In this document: positions 1 through 6,526 of the stretch, in pieces
Numbering within the stretch: the stretch's first letter is position 1
Layout of the letters: each line of letters starts with the position of its first letter
Source of the DNA: Bacillota bacterium
GTDB taxonomy: Bacteria > Bacillota > Limnochordia > Limnochordales > ZCTH02-B6
Direction: 5' to 3'
NCBI GenBank assembly: GCA_003387805.1
Contig: QGSR01000060.1
Span: 1-9,220, forward strand
DNA: 9,220 bases
Program-made: the position numbers and the translations under genes
Notes under the pieces: generated by a model
The model's database searches: none
What the model was told of the DNA's origin: nothing
Seen by the model: the letters and a program-made list of their open reading frames with translations, nothing else

Positions 1-127
1 TGCAAAGCGGGTTGCGCACGAGGGCCTTGGTGTGCTCCAAGCCGGCGTTCCCATTGCAGATGTGGGCCGGAACCGCTCTGGAGGTATCTCGCGTTTGATG
101 CACCGGATCATCTCCGGGACACCGTGA
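1..127 (+). CDS. possible C-terminal end of an unrecognised protein, cut by the window edge
   Basis: A reading frame entering from the left edge (codons starting at base 2) stays open for 41 residues and ends at TGA 125-127. The peptide contains GVLQAGVPIADVGRN and ends in RLMHRIISGTP. It looks protein-like, but I do not recognise a family. Third-position GC is lower than in the confident genes of this window, and other frames on both strands are also largely open here, so this may be chance. No intrinsic terminator is visible between its stop and the tRNA promoter. Upstream sequence is needed to decide whether this is a real gene end. Confidence 0.3.
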   Translation, partial: AKRVAHEGLGVLQAGVPIADVGRNRSGGISRLMHRIISGTP

Positions 128-189
128 AAACAAACCGAGACCGGCTTCGTGCCCCGAAAGGCTTGACTCAGACCGCCGCCGGCCCGTTC

Positions 190-219
190 TTGACCGAGGC
201 GCCGGAAGCATGGTATACT
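190..219 (+). promoter_or_regulatory. sigma-70/sigma-A type promoter of the tRNA-Trp gene
   Basis: TTGACC (190-195) is a near-consensus -35 box. TATACT (214-219) is a near-consensus -10 box with an 18-base spacer, and TG one base upstream of it makes an extended -10. The predicted transcription start near 226 lies just before the mature tRNA 5' end at 231, so the precursor leader would be only a few bases. This supports independent transcription of the tRNA. Confidence 0.65.
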
Positions 220-230
220 TTCGTGTGCGT

Positions 231-306
231 AGGGGAGTAGCTCAATTGGCAGAGCACCGGTCTCCAAAACCGGGGGTTGCGGGTTCGAGTCCTGTCTCCC
301 CTGCCA
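231..306 (+). tRNA. tRNA-Trp (anticodon CCA)
   Basis: This is a complete 76-base cloverleaf including an encoded 3' CCA. The 7-bp acceptor stem pairs AGGGGAG with CTCCCCT, followed by G73 and CCA. The D arm is GCTCAATTGGCAGAGC. The anticodon stem pairs CCGGT (257-261) with ACCGG (269-273) around the loop CTCCAAA, giving anticodon CCA at 264-266, which reads UGG (tryptophan). The T arm has the expected GGTTCGAGTCC core. A good promoter precedes it and a terminator follows directly, so it is a single-gene transcription unit. Genome-encoded CCA and this sequence style are common in Bacillota. Confidence 0.97.
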
Positions 307-311
307 CGGCG

Positions 312-352
312 AAAGCGGCCGGCTGCGCGACAGCGCAGCGGCCGCTTTTTCT
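312..352 (+). terminator. intrinsic terminator of the tRNA-Trp unit
   Basis: AGCGGCC-(G)-GCTGCGC pairs with GCGCAGC-GGCCGCT across a short GACA loop. The stem has 14 base pairs with one bulged G, and a run of five T follows (346-350). It begins within ten bases of the tRNA 3' end. This is a classic rho-independent terminator and isolates the tRNA from what follows. Confidence 0.85.
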
Positions 353-400
353 TCGTGTTCCCCGCGTTTGAGCAGGCTGCGATACCAAAACGGCGGCGCG

Positions 401-421
401 CTCCGGCGGCGAGCGCCGGAG
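401..421 (-). terminator. candidate weak terminator of the UTRA regulator gene
   Basis: An 8-bp perfect GC-rich stem (CTCCGGCG with CGCCGGAG, 5-base loop) lies directly beyond the regulator stop codon. On the minus strand the only T run (TTTT) comes about 10 bases after the stem, so this is a poor intrinsic terminator by the usual criteria. It could still act as an RNA-end stabiliser, and the tRNA terminator stem beyond it may also stop minus-strand transcription. Confidence 0.35.
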
Positions 422-424
422 AAG

Positions 425-1213
425 TCAGCCTTCTGCCTCGCGCTCGATGACGCGCACCGGCAGCCGGGCGGCCGTTTCCAGCTCCACCCGCACCCGCAGC
501 GCGTCGAAGTAGCTGATCTCCACGGCGGCGGCAACGCCTTTGGACGTGGCGATGAGAGCGCTCGAACGGAGGATCGGGTGTCCGGCTTCGACCCGCAGCG
601 ACTCGGCGATGTATTCCGAGGCCGGCACGATGTCCACCGTGCGCTTGACGATGGCCAGCTCCCCGGACTGGCCCGGCTGTGCGAGAATTTGATGCAGCGG
701 ATCGCCCGCGGACAGAAGCTCCTCGGTGACGGTGACGTGCCGCGTCGTCACCAGCTGGTTGACGTACAGCGGCTCCCCGTCTTTCAGCCGCACGCGGCTG
801 ATCTCCAGAAGGGGTGTGTCCGGCGCGACGCCCAGCAGGGCCGCCAGATCCGCGTCAACCCGCTGGGCGACCCGCAGCCGGCGCGTCTCAACCGCGGGCT
901 TGGAACCCGGGCCGTCGGCGGGGCTCCCGGCGGGCCCCCTCGGCGTCAGATCCGGCACCGGCCCGTCGGCACCGAACTCCTCGCGCAGGCGCTGCCGGAG
1001 GTCCTCCACGAAGCGCCGCCGCAGCTCCGTCAAGGTCAGGCCCGCCTCCGACAGGCTGGTGCGGACGTAGCGGGACGTGGTGCCCACGGCCCGGGCGATT
1101 TCCTCCACGGTCAGGAACGGGTCGCTGCGGGCCAAGCACAGCACCCGGGCCTTCTTGCTTTGGGAGCTGTCTTCAGCGCCGTTGGCGGCCGCCTTATCGC
1201 TGAAAGCTATCAT
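425..1213 (-). CDS. UTRA-domain transcriptional regulator with an atypical N-terminal helix-turn-helix
   Basis: This 262-residue protein is a likely ligand-responsive DNA-binding regulator. Residues 23-68 form a helical N-terminal segment with an apparent helix-turn-helix (TVEEIARAVGTTSRYVRTSL). It does not match the classic GntR winged-helix pattern. A Gly/Pro-rich linker (80-110) follows. Residues 112-248 look like a UTRA effector-binding domain: LLGVAPDTPLLEISRVRLKDGEPLYV resembles the conserved start of that fold (shown here in part as DTPLLEISRVRLKDGEPL), and SEYIAESLRVEAGHPILR resembles its second half. The ATG at 1213 is chosen because AAGGAG lies 6 bases upstream. The frame stays open to an ATG at 1447, but that would add 78 non-domain residues spanning the intergenic region. 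Divergent orientation to the ABC importer operon suggests that it regulates that operon and possibly itself. The effector is unknown. Confidence 0.82.
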   Translation of the reverse strand: MIAFSDKAAANGAEDSSQSKKARVLCLARSDPFLTVEEIARAVGTTSRYVRTSLSEAGLTLTELRRRFVEDLRQRLREEFGADGPVPDLTPRGPAGSPADGPGSKPAVETRRLRVAQRVDADLAALLGVAPDTPLLEISRVRLKDGEPLYVNQLVTTRHVTVTEELLSAGDPLHQILAQPGQSGELAIVKRTVDIVPASEYIAESLRVEAGHPILRSSALIATSKGVAAAVEISYFDALRVRVELETAARLPVRVIEREAEG

Positions 1214-1219
1214 ACAATT

Positions 1220-1225
1220 CTCCTT
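1220..1225 (-). promoter_or_regulatory. ribosome binding site that fixes the regulator start
   Basis: The minus strand reads AAGGAG, then a 6-base spacer, then ATG at 1213. This strong, well-spaced site is the reason for rejecting the longer open frame that begins at 1447. Confidence 0.75.
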
Positions 1226-1285
1226 GGTCAGTGCAGTGCCAAATCCCATAACCCTTCGGGCATGTTGGTACTTTCTCTTTACACC

Positions 1286-1301
1286 GGCAGGAATTCCTGC
1301 C
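1286..1301. promoter_or_regulatory. perfect 16-bp palindrome, candidate operator
   Basis: GGCAGGAATTCCTGCC is a perfect inverted repeat with no spacer. It sits in the 265-base gap between the divergent regulator and importer genes, about 73 bases upstream of the regulator start codon. Size and symmetry suit a dimeric regulator, so it could be the binding site of the UTRA protein. I found no convincing consensus promoter pair on either strand here, so its position relative to promoters is unknown. The rest of the gap holds no other feature I can support. Confidence 0.4.
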
Positions 1302-1464
1302 TCACCGCAGAAATAGCACCTACAGTTTCGTCCAATCAGGGCGAAAGCGTCTAGCGGAAAGGAGGCACGTCTTCGGAGAGGGTCAACGCTCTCGGTGAAT
1401 GGCACGTTTTCGTTTGTTGATGTCGGCGAGTCAGAGGTGGGTATCACAGCAGGACAGTCTCAGC

Positions 1465-1470
1465 AGGAGG
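1465..1470 (+). promoter_or_regulatory. ribosome binding site that selects the TTG start of the binding protein
   Basis: AGGAGG is followed by an 8-base spacer and TTG at 1479. Starting there puts a charged KKWR segment and a hydrophobic core at the very N-terminus, as expected for a signal peptide. The frame is open upstream to a GTG at 1395, but that start has only a weaker GGAGAGG about 12 bases before it. Confidence 0.75.
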
Positions 1471-1478
1471 TGTCGTTC

Positions 1479-3938
1479 TTGAGCCTTAAGAAGTGGCGCT
1501 GGACGCCGGTGTTTGCTCTTGCGCTGGTGTTGGCTCTGTCCTTGACGGTCGGCGCCCAGACGCGCACGGGCGCGTGGCTGGACGAGGTCGTCTTCGTGCG
1601 GGAGCCGAACCAGGCTCAGGCCATCACCCGTCTTGAAGTTGGCGACATTCATCTGTATGCGGACACGCTGAGCAACGCCGCCCTGTTCCAGAGGGTGGAA
1701 GCTTCGCCGTTCCTCACCTACAATCTTTCGTTCGGTTCCTACACCGAGCTGACGTTCAACCCGTACGGCCCCGAGTTCCAGGACGGCCGCCTCAATCCGT
1801 TCTCCGTGCCGCGCATCCGCGAGGCCATGAACATGCTCGTGGACCGCGACTACGTCGTGAACGAGATTTACGGCGGTCTGGCCGTGCCCAAGCTGTTCGC
1901 CACCAACTCGGCGTTCCCGGACTACGCCCGGTACGCGGCGGCGGCGACGGCTCTGGAGCTGCAGTACGCCTATGACCCGGTCAAGGCCGAGCAGATCATC
2001 TCCGAAGAGATGGAGAAGCTGGGCGCGGCCAAGGTCAACGGCGTCTGGCACTACAAGGGCCAGCCGGTGGAAATCATCGTTCTGATTCGTATCGAGGACG
2101 AACGTCTGGCGCTGGGTGACTACGTCGCCACGCTGCTGGAAGACATCGGTTTCGTGACCCAGCGGCTGTACCGCACGGCCGCCGAGGCTTCGCCGCTGTG
2201 GATTGCCGCGGATCCGTCCCTGGGTCTGATGCACATCTACACCGGCGGCTGGATTTCCACGGCCATCGCCCGTGACACCAGCTACAACTTCACCCAGTTC
2301 TACATGCCGCAGGGCCAGGCGTCCCCGTTGTGGGAAGCTCTGACGCCGCCCGAGGAGTTCGTCGAGATCGCTCGCCGGCTGGAGCACAACGTGTTCTCCA
2401 CGCTGGAAGAGCGGGAAGAGCTGTTCGTCAAGGGCTGGGAGTACGCGCTCAAGGACTCCAACCGCATCTGGATCGTGGACCGGCAGTCCTTTACGCCTCG
2501 GCGCTACGGCGTCCAGGTGGCGGCGGACATGGCCGCGTCGGTCCAGGGTTCGTGGCTGTGGGCGCCCACCCTGCGGTGGGAGGGCCAGGTCGGCGGCAGC
2601 ATGACCATCGCCCTGCCCAACACGCTGGTGGAGCCGTGGAACCCCATTGCGGGCTCCAACTGGGTGTTTGACTCCATGGTCCAGCGCGGCACGGCCGAGG
2701 ACGCCGTCGTGCTTGACCCGTACACCGGTCTCGCCTATCCGCGCCGCATCGAGCGGGCCGAGCTGTACATCCAGGAAGGCCTGCCGGTGGGCAAGACGCT
2801 GGACTGGGTTGACCTCTACTTCGTCGACGAGATCGTCGTGCCGGAAGACACCTGGTACGAGTGGGATCCTGTCGAGCAGCGGTTCATCACCGTGGGCGAG
2901 AAGTTCCCGGAGGGCCTGACGGCTCTACGCAAGAGCGTCGTGTACTATCCGGAGGACCTGTTCGACACCGTCAAGTGGCACGACGGCAGCCCCATCTCCG
3001 TCGGTGACTTCGTCATCGGCATGATCTACGGCCACGAACGGGCCAAGGAAGAAAGCGCCATCTATGACCAGTCGGCCGTGCCGGCGTACCAGTCGGGCAT
3101 GAGCGTGTTCAAGGGCGTGCGCATCACCTCCACGCAGCCTCTGGTCATCGAGGTGTACAGCGACGCCTACGCGCTGGACGCGGAGCTGTCGGTCTCCACG
3201 TACTGGCCGCAGGACACCTACGGCCCGACGCCGTGGCACACGCTGGCCGTGATGTTCTCGGCCGAGGCGTCCCAGGAAGCCGTTATGTCGGCGGCCAAGG
3301 CCTCGCTGCTCAACACCGACTGGCTGAGCCTGGTCTCCGGCCCGACGCTGGACGTGCTGAAGCGCCACCTGGACAACCTGCGGGCTTCCAACAGCATCCC
3401 GTTCGGCAACTTCCTCAGCCAGTACATCTCGGCTGAGGAGGCCGCGGAGCGCTACGCCAACCTGACCCGGTGGTACCAGGAGAAGGGCCACTTCTGGATT
3501 GGCACCGGCCCGTTCTATCTGGACTCCGTCCACCCGGTCGAGGGCACGCTGGTGCTGAAGCGCTACGAGGGCTATCCGGACCGGGCCGACCGGTGGGACA
3601 TCTTCGCCGAGCCCATGTACGCCGACCTCGAAGTGGAAGGTCCGGCTCGGGTGCGCCAGGGCCAGACCGCCCGCTTCGACCTGTGGGTGACCTTTGACGG
3701 CGAGCCGTACGCCTCCGACCTCATCTCGGACGTGTCGTTCCTCGTCGTCAGCTCGGCCGGCGAAGTGACCGTGTCCGGCAAGGCCGAGTACGTGGCCGAG
3801 GGTCTGTATGAAGTGGTCCTGTCGGGCGATGACACCGCGGCCCTGCCCGTGGGCGCCAGCCAGATCGTCGGCATCGTCGTGCCGATTCCGGTAGCCAAGC
3901 CCACCATGGTGCCTGCGAGCTTCGTCGTGACGCCGTAA
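1479..3938 (+). CDS. ABC transporter substrate-binding protein, SBP_bac_5 type, apparently circularly permuted, with C-terminal Ig-like domain
   Basis: This 819-residue exported solute-binding protein is much longer than the usual 500-600. A signal peptide (KKWRW, hydrophobic core, VGA|QT near residue 25) lacks a lipobox Cys. Residues about 30-370 match the normally C-terminal half of the family: LDEVVFVREPNQAQAITRLE, GDIHLYA, then RIREAMNMLVDRDYVVNEIYGG (112-133) and a YDPVKAEQII segment. Residues about 372-714 match the normally N-terminal half: GGSMTIALPN at 372, VKWHDGSPISVGDFV at 498, and GTGPFYL at 675 followed by a KRYEGYPDRADRWD segment. Residues about 715-819 form a beta-rich Ig-like domain (PARVRQGQTARFDLWVTFDG). 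It captures solute outside the membrane for the downstream permeases. Family membership is firm; the permuted order is inferred from motif order. The substrate is unknown. Confidence 0.9.
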   Translation: MSLKKWRWTPVFALALVLALSLTVGAQTRTGAWLDEVVFVREPNQAQAITRLEVGDIHLYADTLSNAALFQRVEASPFLTYNLSFGSYTELTFNPYGPEFQDGRLNPFSVPRIREAMNMLVDRDYVVNEIYGGLAVPKLFATNSAFPDYARYAAAATALELQYAYDPVKAEQIISEEMEKLGAAKVNGVWHYKGQPVEIIVLIRIEDERLALGDYVATLLEDIGFVTQRLYRTAAEASPLWIAADPSLGLMHIYTGGWISTAIARDTSYNFTQFYMPQGQASPLWEALTPPEEFVEIARRLEHNVFSTLEEREELFVKGWEYALKDSNRIWIVDRQSFTPRRYGVQVAADMAASVQGSWLWAPTLRWEGQVGGSMTIALPNTLVEPWNPIAGSNWVFDSMVQRGTAEDAVVLDPYTGLAYPRRIERAELYIQEGLPVGKTLDWVDLYFVDEIVVPEDTWYEWDPVEQRFITVGEKFPEGLTALRKSVVYYPEDLFDTVKWHDGSPISVGDFVIGMIYGHERAKEESAIYDQSAVPAYQSGMSVFKGVRITSTQPLVIEVYSDAYALDAELSVSTYWPQDTYGPTPWHTLAVMFSAEASQEAVMSAAKASLLNTDWLSLVSGPTLDVLKRHLDNLRASNSIPFGNFLSQYISAEEAAERYANLTRWYQEKGHFWIGTGPFYLDSVHPVEGTLVLKRYEGYPDRADRWDIFAEPMYADLEVEGPARVRQGQTARFDLWVTFDGEPYASDLISDVSFLVVSSAGEVTVSGKAEYVAEGLYEVVLSGDDTAALPVGASQIVGIVVPIPVAKPTMVPASFVVTP

Positions 3939-3956
3939 CGGCGTTGGGCATAAGTG

Positions 3957-4001
3957 GAAAGACAGGGGCACGGGCGTCCGTGTCCCTGTCTTCCCCTTTT
4001 T
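3957..4001 (+). terminator. intrinsic terminator or attenuator between the binding-protein and permease genes
   Basis: GACAGGGGCACGG (3961-3973) pairs with CCGTGTCCCTGTC (3978-3990) around a GCGT loop. This gives 13 pairs including one G-U, and flanking A-T pairs extend it. CCCC and a run of five T follow. It begins about 20 bases after the binding-protein stop and ends 35 bases before the next start. Partial termination here would make more binding protein than membrane complex, a common arrangement in ABC import operons. Confidence 0.75.
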
Positions 4002-4022
4002 CGCGCTTGGATTGGCAGTGTG

Positions 4023-4029
4023 AAGGAGG
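4023..4029 (+). promoter_or_regulatory. ribosome binding site that decides the first permease start
   Basis: AAGGAGG ends at 4029. An in-frame ATG begins immediately at 4030, too close to be used. A second ATG at 4036 has an ideal 6-base spacer and is taken as the start. Confidence 0.75.
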
Positions 4030-4035
4030 ATGGCT

Positions 4036-5181
4036 ATGGCGATTTCCGAAGCGCCAAGGCCTGGTGTTGAATCCCCGGCGATGGGCCGGACGCGGTCCGA
4101 CGTCTCGGGTTTTGTCCGCGTCCTGCAGTATTCGGCCGTCAAGCTGGTGAGCATCGCGGTCGCGGTGGTCATCGCCGTGTACTTGACGATTCTCGTCGCG
4201 AACATGGGCGGCTACGTGGACCAGATGCGCATCGCGACCATCAAAGAAAACGTTGGCATGTGGGTGTACCAAGCCGAAGAGTTTCGCCATCTGAGCGGCG
4301 CGGAAAAGCGCGAGCTCATTGACCAGTTCGCGCAGGTGCAGATTCAGGCGCTGCGTCTGGATCAGCCCTTCCCCATCCGCAGTTTGCGCTATTTGTGGAA
4401 CGGCCTCACGCTGAACTTGGGCTATGCGGAAGGGATTACCAGCGACAGCGGCTCCCGGCAGGTGCAGCACATTTTGCTGGAGCGGCTCGGGCCCACGCTG
4501 CTGCTGCAGGCGTCGGCCAGCATTCTGGTGTTTGTCACCGCGCTGTTTATGGGACTGGCTTTGTCGCGCGGCTACGGCAGCTTCCTGGACCGCCTCGTCG
4601 TAGCCCTGGCCCCCACCTCGTCGGCGCCGGCGTGGTTTTACGGAGTCTTCCTCATTCTCATCTTCGCGGCATTGCTGGGCTGGCTGCCGTTCGGGGGCAT
4701 GGTGGACGCGCCGCCTCCTCCCAATAAATTCCAATACTTCCTCAGCGTGCTCAAACACCTGATTTTGCCCGTGGCCGCGGTCTTTACGAGCACCATCTTC
4801 GCGTCGATTTTCAGCCAGCGCACCTTCTTCCTCATCTACTCCAGCGAGGACTACGTGGAGATGGCCAAGGCGAAGGGGCTCTCGGACCGCGCCATCGAGC
4901 GGCGGTACATTTTGCGGCCCACGCTGCCCACTATCATCACCAGCATCGCTTTGAGCTTCATCACGCTGTGGGTGGGCAACGTGACGCTGGAGCAGATCTT
5001 TAACTGGCCGGGCCTGGGCCAGCTGTTCTGGCTCGCCTCGCGGGCGGTGGATACACCCGTAATCGTGGCCAACACCATCATCTACGCGTACTTGCTGGCC
5101 ATTACGGTGTTCCTGCTGGACATCGTGTATGCCATCGTGGACCCGCGAGTAAAAGTCGGAGCGGAGGCGCAGTCAAATTGA
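4036..5181 (+). CDS. ABC transporter permease, DppB/OppB-like
   Basis: This 381-residue inner membrane permease, somewhat longer than typical DppB proteins, should form half of the translocation channel for the solute delivered by the upstream binding protein. Predicted membrane helices lie near residues 33-58, 152-178, 197-217, 241-265, 300-322 and 343-368. The outside loop between helices 1 and 2 holds the family segment LDQPFPIRSLRYLWNGLTLN (108-127), preceded by extra helical, charged residues. The cytoplasmic EAA loop, which contacts the ATPases, is at 272-300 (DYVEMAKAKGLSDRAIERRY). The family C-terminal DPRV motif is at 369-372. It follows the intrinsic terminator, and its stop overlaps the next start by 3 bases (TTGA), indicating translational coupling with its partner permease. 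Confidence 0.92.
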   Translation: MAISEAPRPGVESPAMGRTRSDVSGFVRVLQYSAVKLVSIAVAVVIAVYLTILVANMGGYVDQMRIATIKENVGMWVYQAEEFRHLSGAEKRELIDQFAQVQIQALRLDQPFPIRSLRYLWNGLTLNLGYAEGITSDSGSRQVQHILLERLGPTLLLQASASILVFVTALFMGLALSRGYGSFLDRLVVALAPTSSAPAWFYGVFLILIFAALLGWLPFGGMVDAPPPPNKFQYFLSVLKHLILPVAAVFTSTIFASIFSQRTFFLIYSSEDYVEMAKAKGLSDRAIERRYILRPTLPTIITSIALSFITLWVGNVTLEQIFNWPGLGQLFWLASRAVDTPVIVANTIIYAYLLAITVFLLDIVYAIVDPRVKVGAEAQSN

Positions 5182-6521
5182 ATCGCGTCGTCAAGGGTTT
5201 CAAGGATCTGGCTCAGTACCCTTCCGCCATCGCGGGTCTCGTGCTGATCTCGCTGTTCGTCGCGCTGGCCGTGTACGCGATGGTGACCATGCCTTTGGGC
5301 CAAGCCATTGAGCTGTGGCGCGGCAGCGGCGACGTGTGGCAGTACACGCCCCGCAACGCGGCGCCCGCGTGGCTCAACGTGTTCCCGGGCATCAACAAGC
5401 CGGTGACCATGGACTTTAACACGGCCAACATGCCTGAAGCCAAGACGGTGGAAGAAATTGCACCGGGCATGTGGGAAGTCCGGGTGTCCTTCCCGTTCGA
5501 TTTTACGTACGACGAGTTCCCCACCGAGATCAACGTCTTTACCACGGTGCGCAACTCCACGGCCCGGCCGTTTTTCTCCATGCGGTGGCTGACGCCCGAC
5601 GGCCGCGAAATCCCGCTGGGGGACGTGGACCTGCGGGCTTCCGAGTCGTTTCGGCTGGGCCAGGACGCCCGGCTCACCCGCCGCCTCGGCGGGCGGCCCG
5701 CGCACATGGGCCTGTTCGCGGATCCGAACGCTTCCGAGGCGGTGCCGCTTAAAGGGCGCTACGAGCTGGTGGCCGAAGCCCTCGTGTTCGAACCGGACAC
5801 GGAGCTGGACGTGCGGCTGGTGGTTTATGGGCAGCTGCACGGCCTGGCCGGCACGGATCATCGCCGGCGCGACCTGACGGTGGCCCTGTTGTGGGGCACG
5901 CCCATTGCGCTGGCCATGGGCCTGATGGGCGCCATCGGCGCCACGGTGACGACGATGGCCATCGCCGCGGTGGGCACGTGGTACGGCGGCTGGGTGGACA
6001 ACCTAATTCAGCGCATCACCGAAATTAACATGATGCTGCCTGGGTACCCGCTGCTGATCATGATCGGGACGCTGGTGGACCGAAATTTGCTGCTGCTGAC
6101 GGCCATCTGGGTGGCCCTCAGCATATTCAGCGCGAGCATCAAATCGTACCGCGCCATGTTCCTGCAAGTGAAGGAGGCGCCGTACATCGAGGCGGCCAAG
6201 TCGTACAGCGCCAGCAACATGCGCATCATCGTCCAGTACATGATGCCGCGCATTATCCCGGTGCTGGTTCCCACCTTCGTCGGGCTGGTGCCCTCCTTCG
6301 TGTTCTTCGAGGCGACCATTTCCGTTCTCGGTCTGGGCGACCCGCTGCTGCCGACGTGGGGCAAGGTGCTGTCGGAAGCGCAGGACATGGGCGCGCTCCA
6401 CAACGGCTATTATTACTGGGTGCTGGCGCCGTCGCTTTTGCTGGTGTTCTCGGGCGCCGGCTTCGCGCTGCTGGGCTTCGCCCTGGACCGCATTTTCAAC
6501 CCGAGGCTGAGGAGTTTGTGA
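5178..6521 (+). CDS. ABC transporter permease, DppC/OppC-like, with large extracytoplasmic insertion
   Basis: This is a 447-residue permease, about 150 longer than usual DppC proteins. Helix 1 is near residues 16-37. Residues 39-222 then form a beta-rich soluble region (for example GMWEVRVSFPFDFTYDEFP and GRYELVAEALVFEPDTELDV) that should sit outside the membrane. The ordinary DppC core follows: GTDHRRRD (225-232) matches the family GTD-x-x-GRD motif. Further helices lie near 235-265, 288-320, 360-388 and 416-438. The EAA loop is at 334-362 (APYIEAAKSYSASNMRIIVQ) and GDPLLPTWG at 387-395. The TTG start overlaps the previous stop and has GGAGG 10 bases upstream. It pairs with the preceding permease. 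The extra domain may contact the unusual binding protein; that is inference. Confidence 0.92.
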   Translation: MNRVVKGFKDLAQYPSAIAGLVLISLFVALAVYAMVTMPLGQAIELWRGSGDVWQYTPRNAAPAWLNVFPGINKPVTMDFNTANMPEAKTVEEIAPGMWEVRVSFPFDFTYDEFPTEINVFTTVRNSTARPFFSMRWLTPDGREIPLGDVDLRASESFRLGQDARLTRRLGGRPAHMGLFADPNASEAVPLKGRYELVAEALVFEPDTELDVRLVVYGQLHGLAGTDHRRRDLTVALLWGTPIALAMGLMGAIGATVTTMAIAAVGTWYGGWVDNLIQRITEINMMLPGYPLLIMIGTLVDRNLLLLTAIWVALSIFSASIKSYRAMFLQVKEAPYIEAAKSYSASNMRIIVQYMMPRIIPVLVPTFVGLVPSFVFFEATISVLGLGDPLLPTWGKVLSEAQDMGALHNGYYYWVLAPSLLLVFSGAGFALLGFALDRIFNPRLRSL

Positions 6522-6526
6522 AATAG

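Noticed and set aside
368..1354. Plus-strand open frame opposite the regulator
   Set aside because: It is antisense to a gene with a clear UTRA domain and a good ribosome binding site. The plus-strand product has low-complexity Arg/Gly/Gln composition.
1214..1447. Longer regulator reading frame starting at ATG 1447 on the minus strand
   Set aside because: The added 78 residues have no domain pattern and cover the divergent control region, including the palindrome. A strong, well-spaced AAGGAG supports the ATG at 1213.
1414..1447. Possible promoter TTGTTG/TTGATG with TATCAC before the binding-protein gene
   Set aside because: The spacers are 19-22 bases and the -10 match is poor, so it is not better than chance.
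1395..1478. GTG 1395 as start of the binding protein
   Set aside because: It would bury the signal peptide behind 28 extra residues, and its Shine-Dalgarno is weaker than the AGGAGG before TTG 1479.
2925..4758. Long minus-strand open frames opposite the binding-protein and first permease genes
   Set aside because: Their composition is biased to Arg, His, Gly and Val, they have no domains, and they run across the operon's intrinsic terminator. They are shadows of GC-rich coding sequence.
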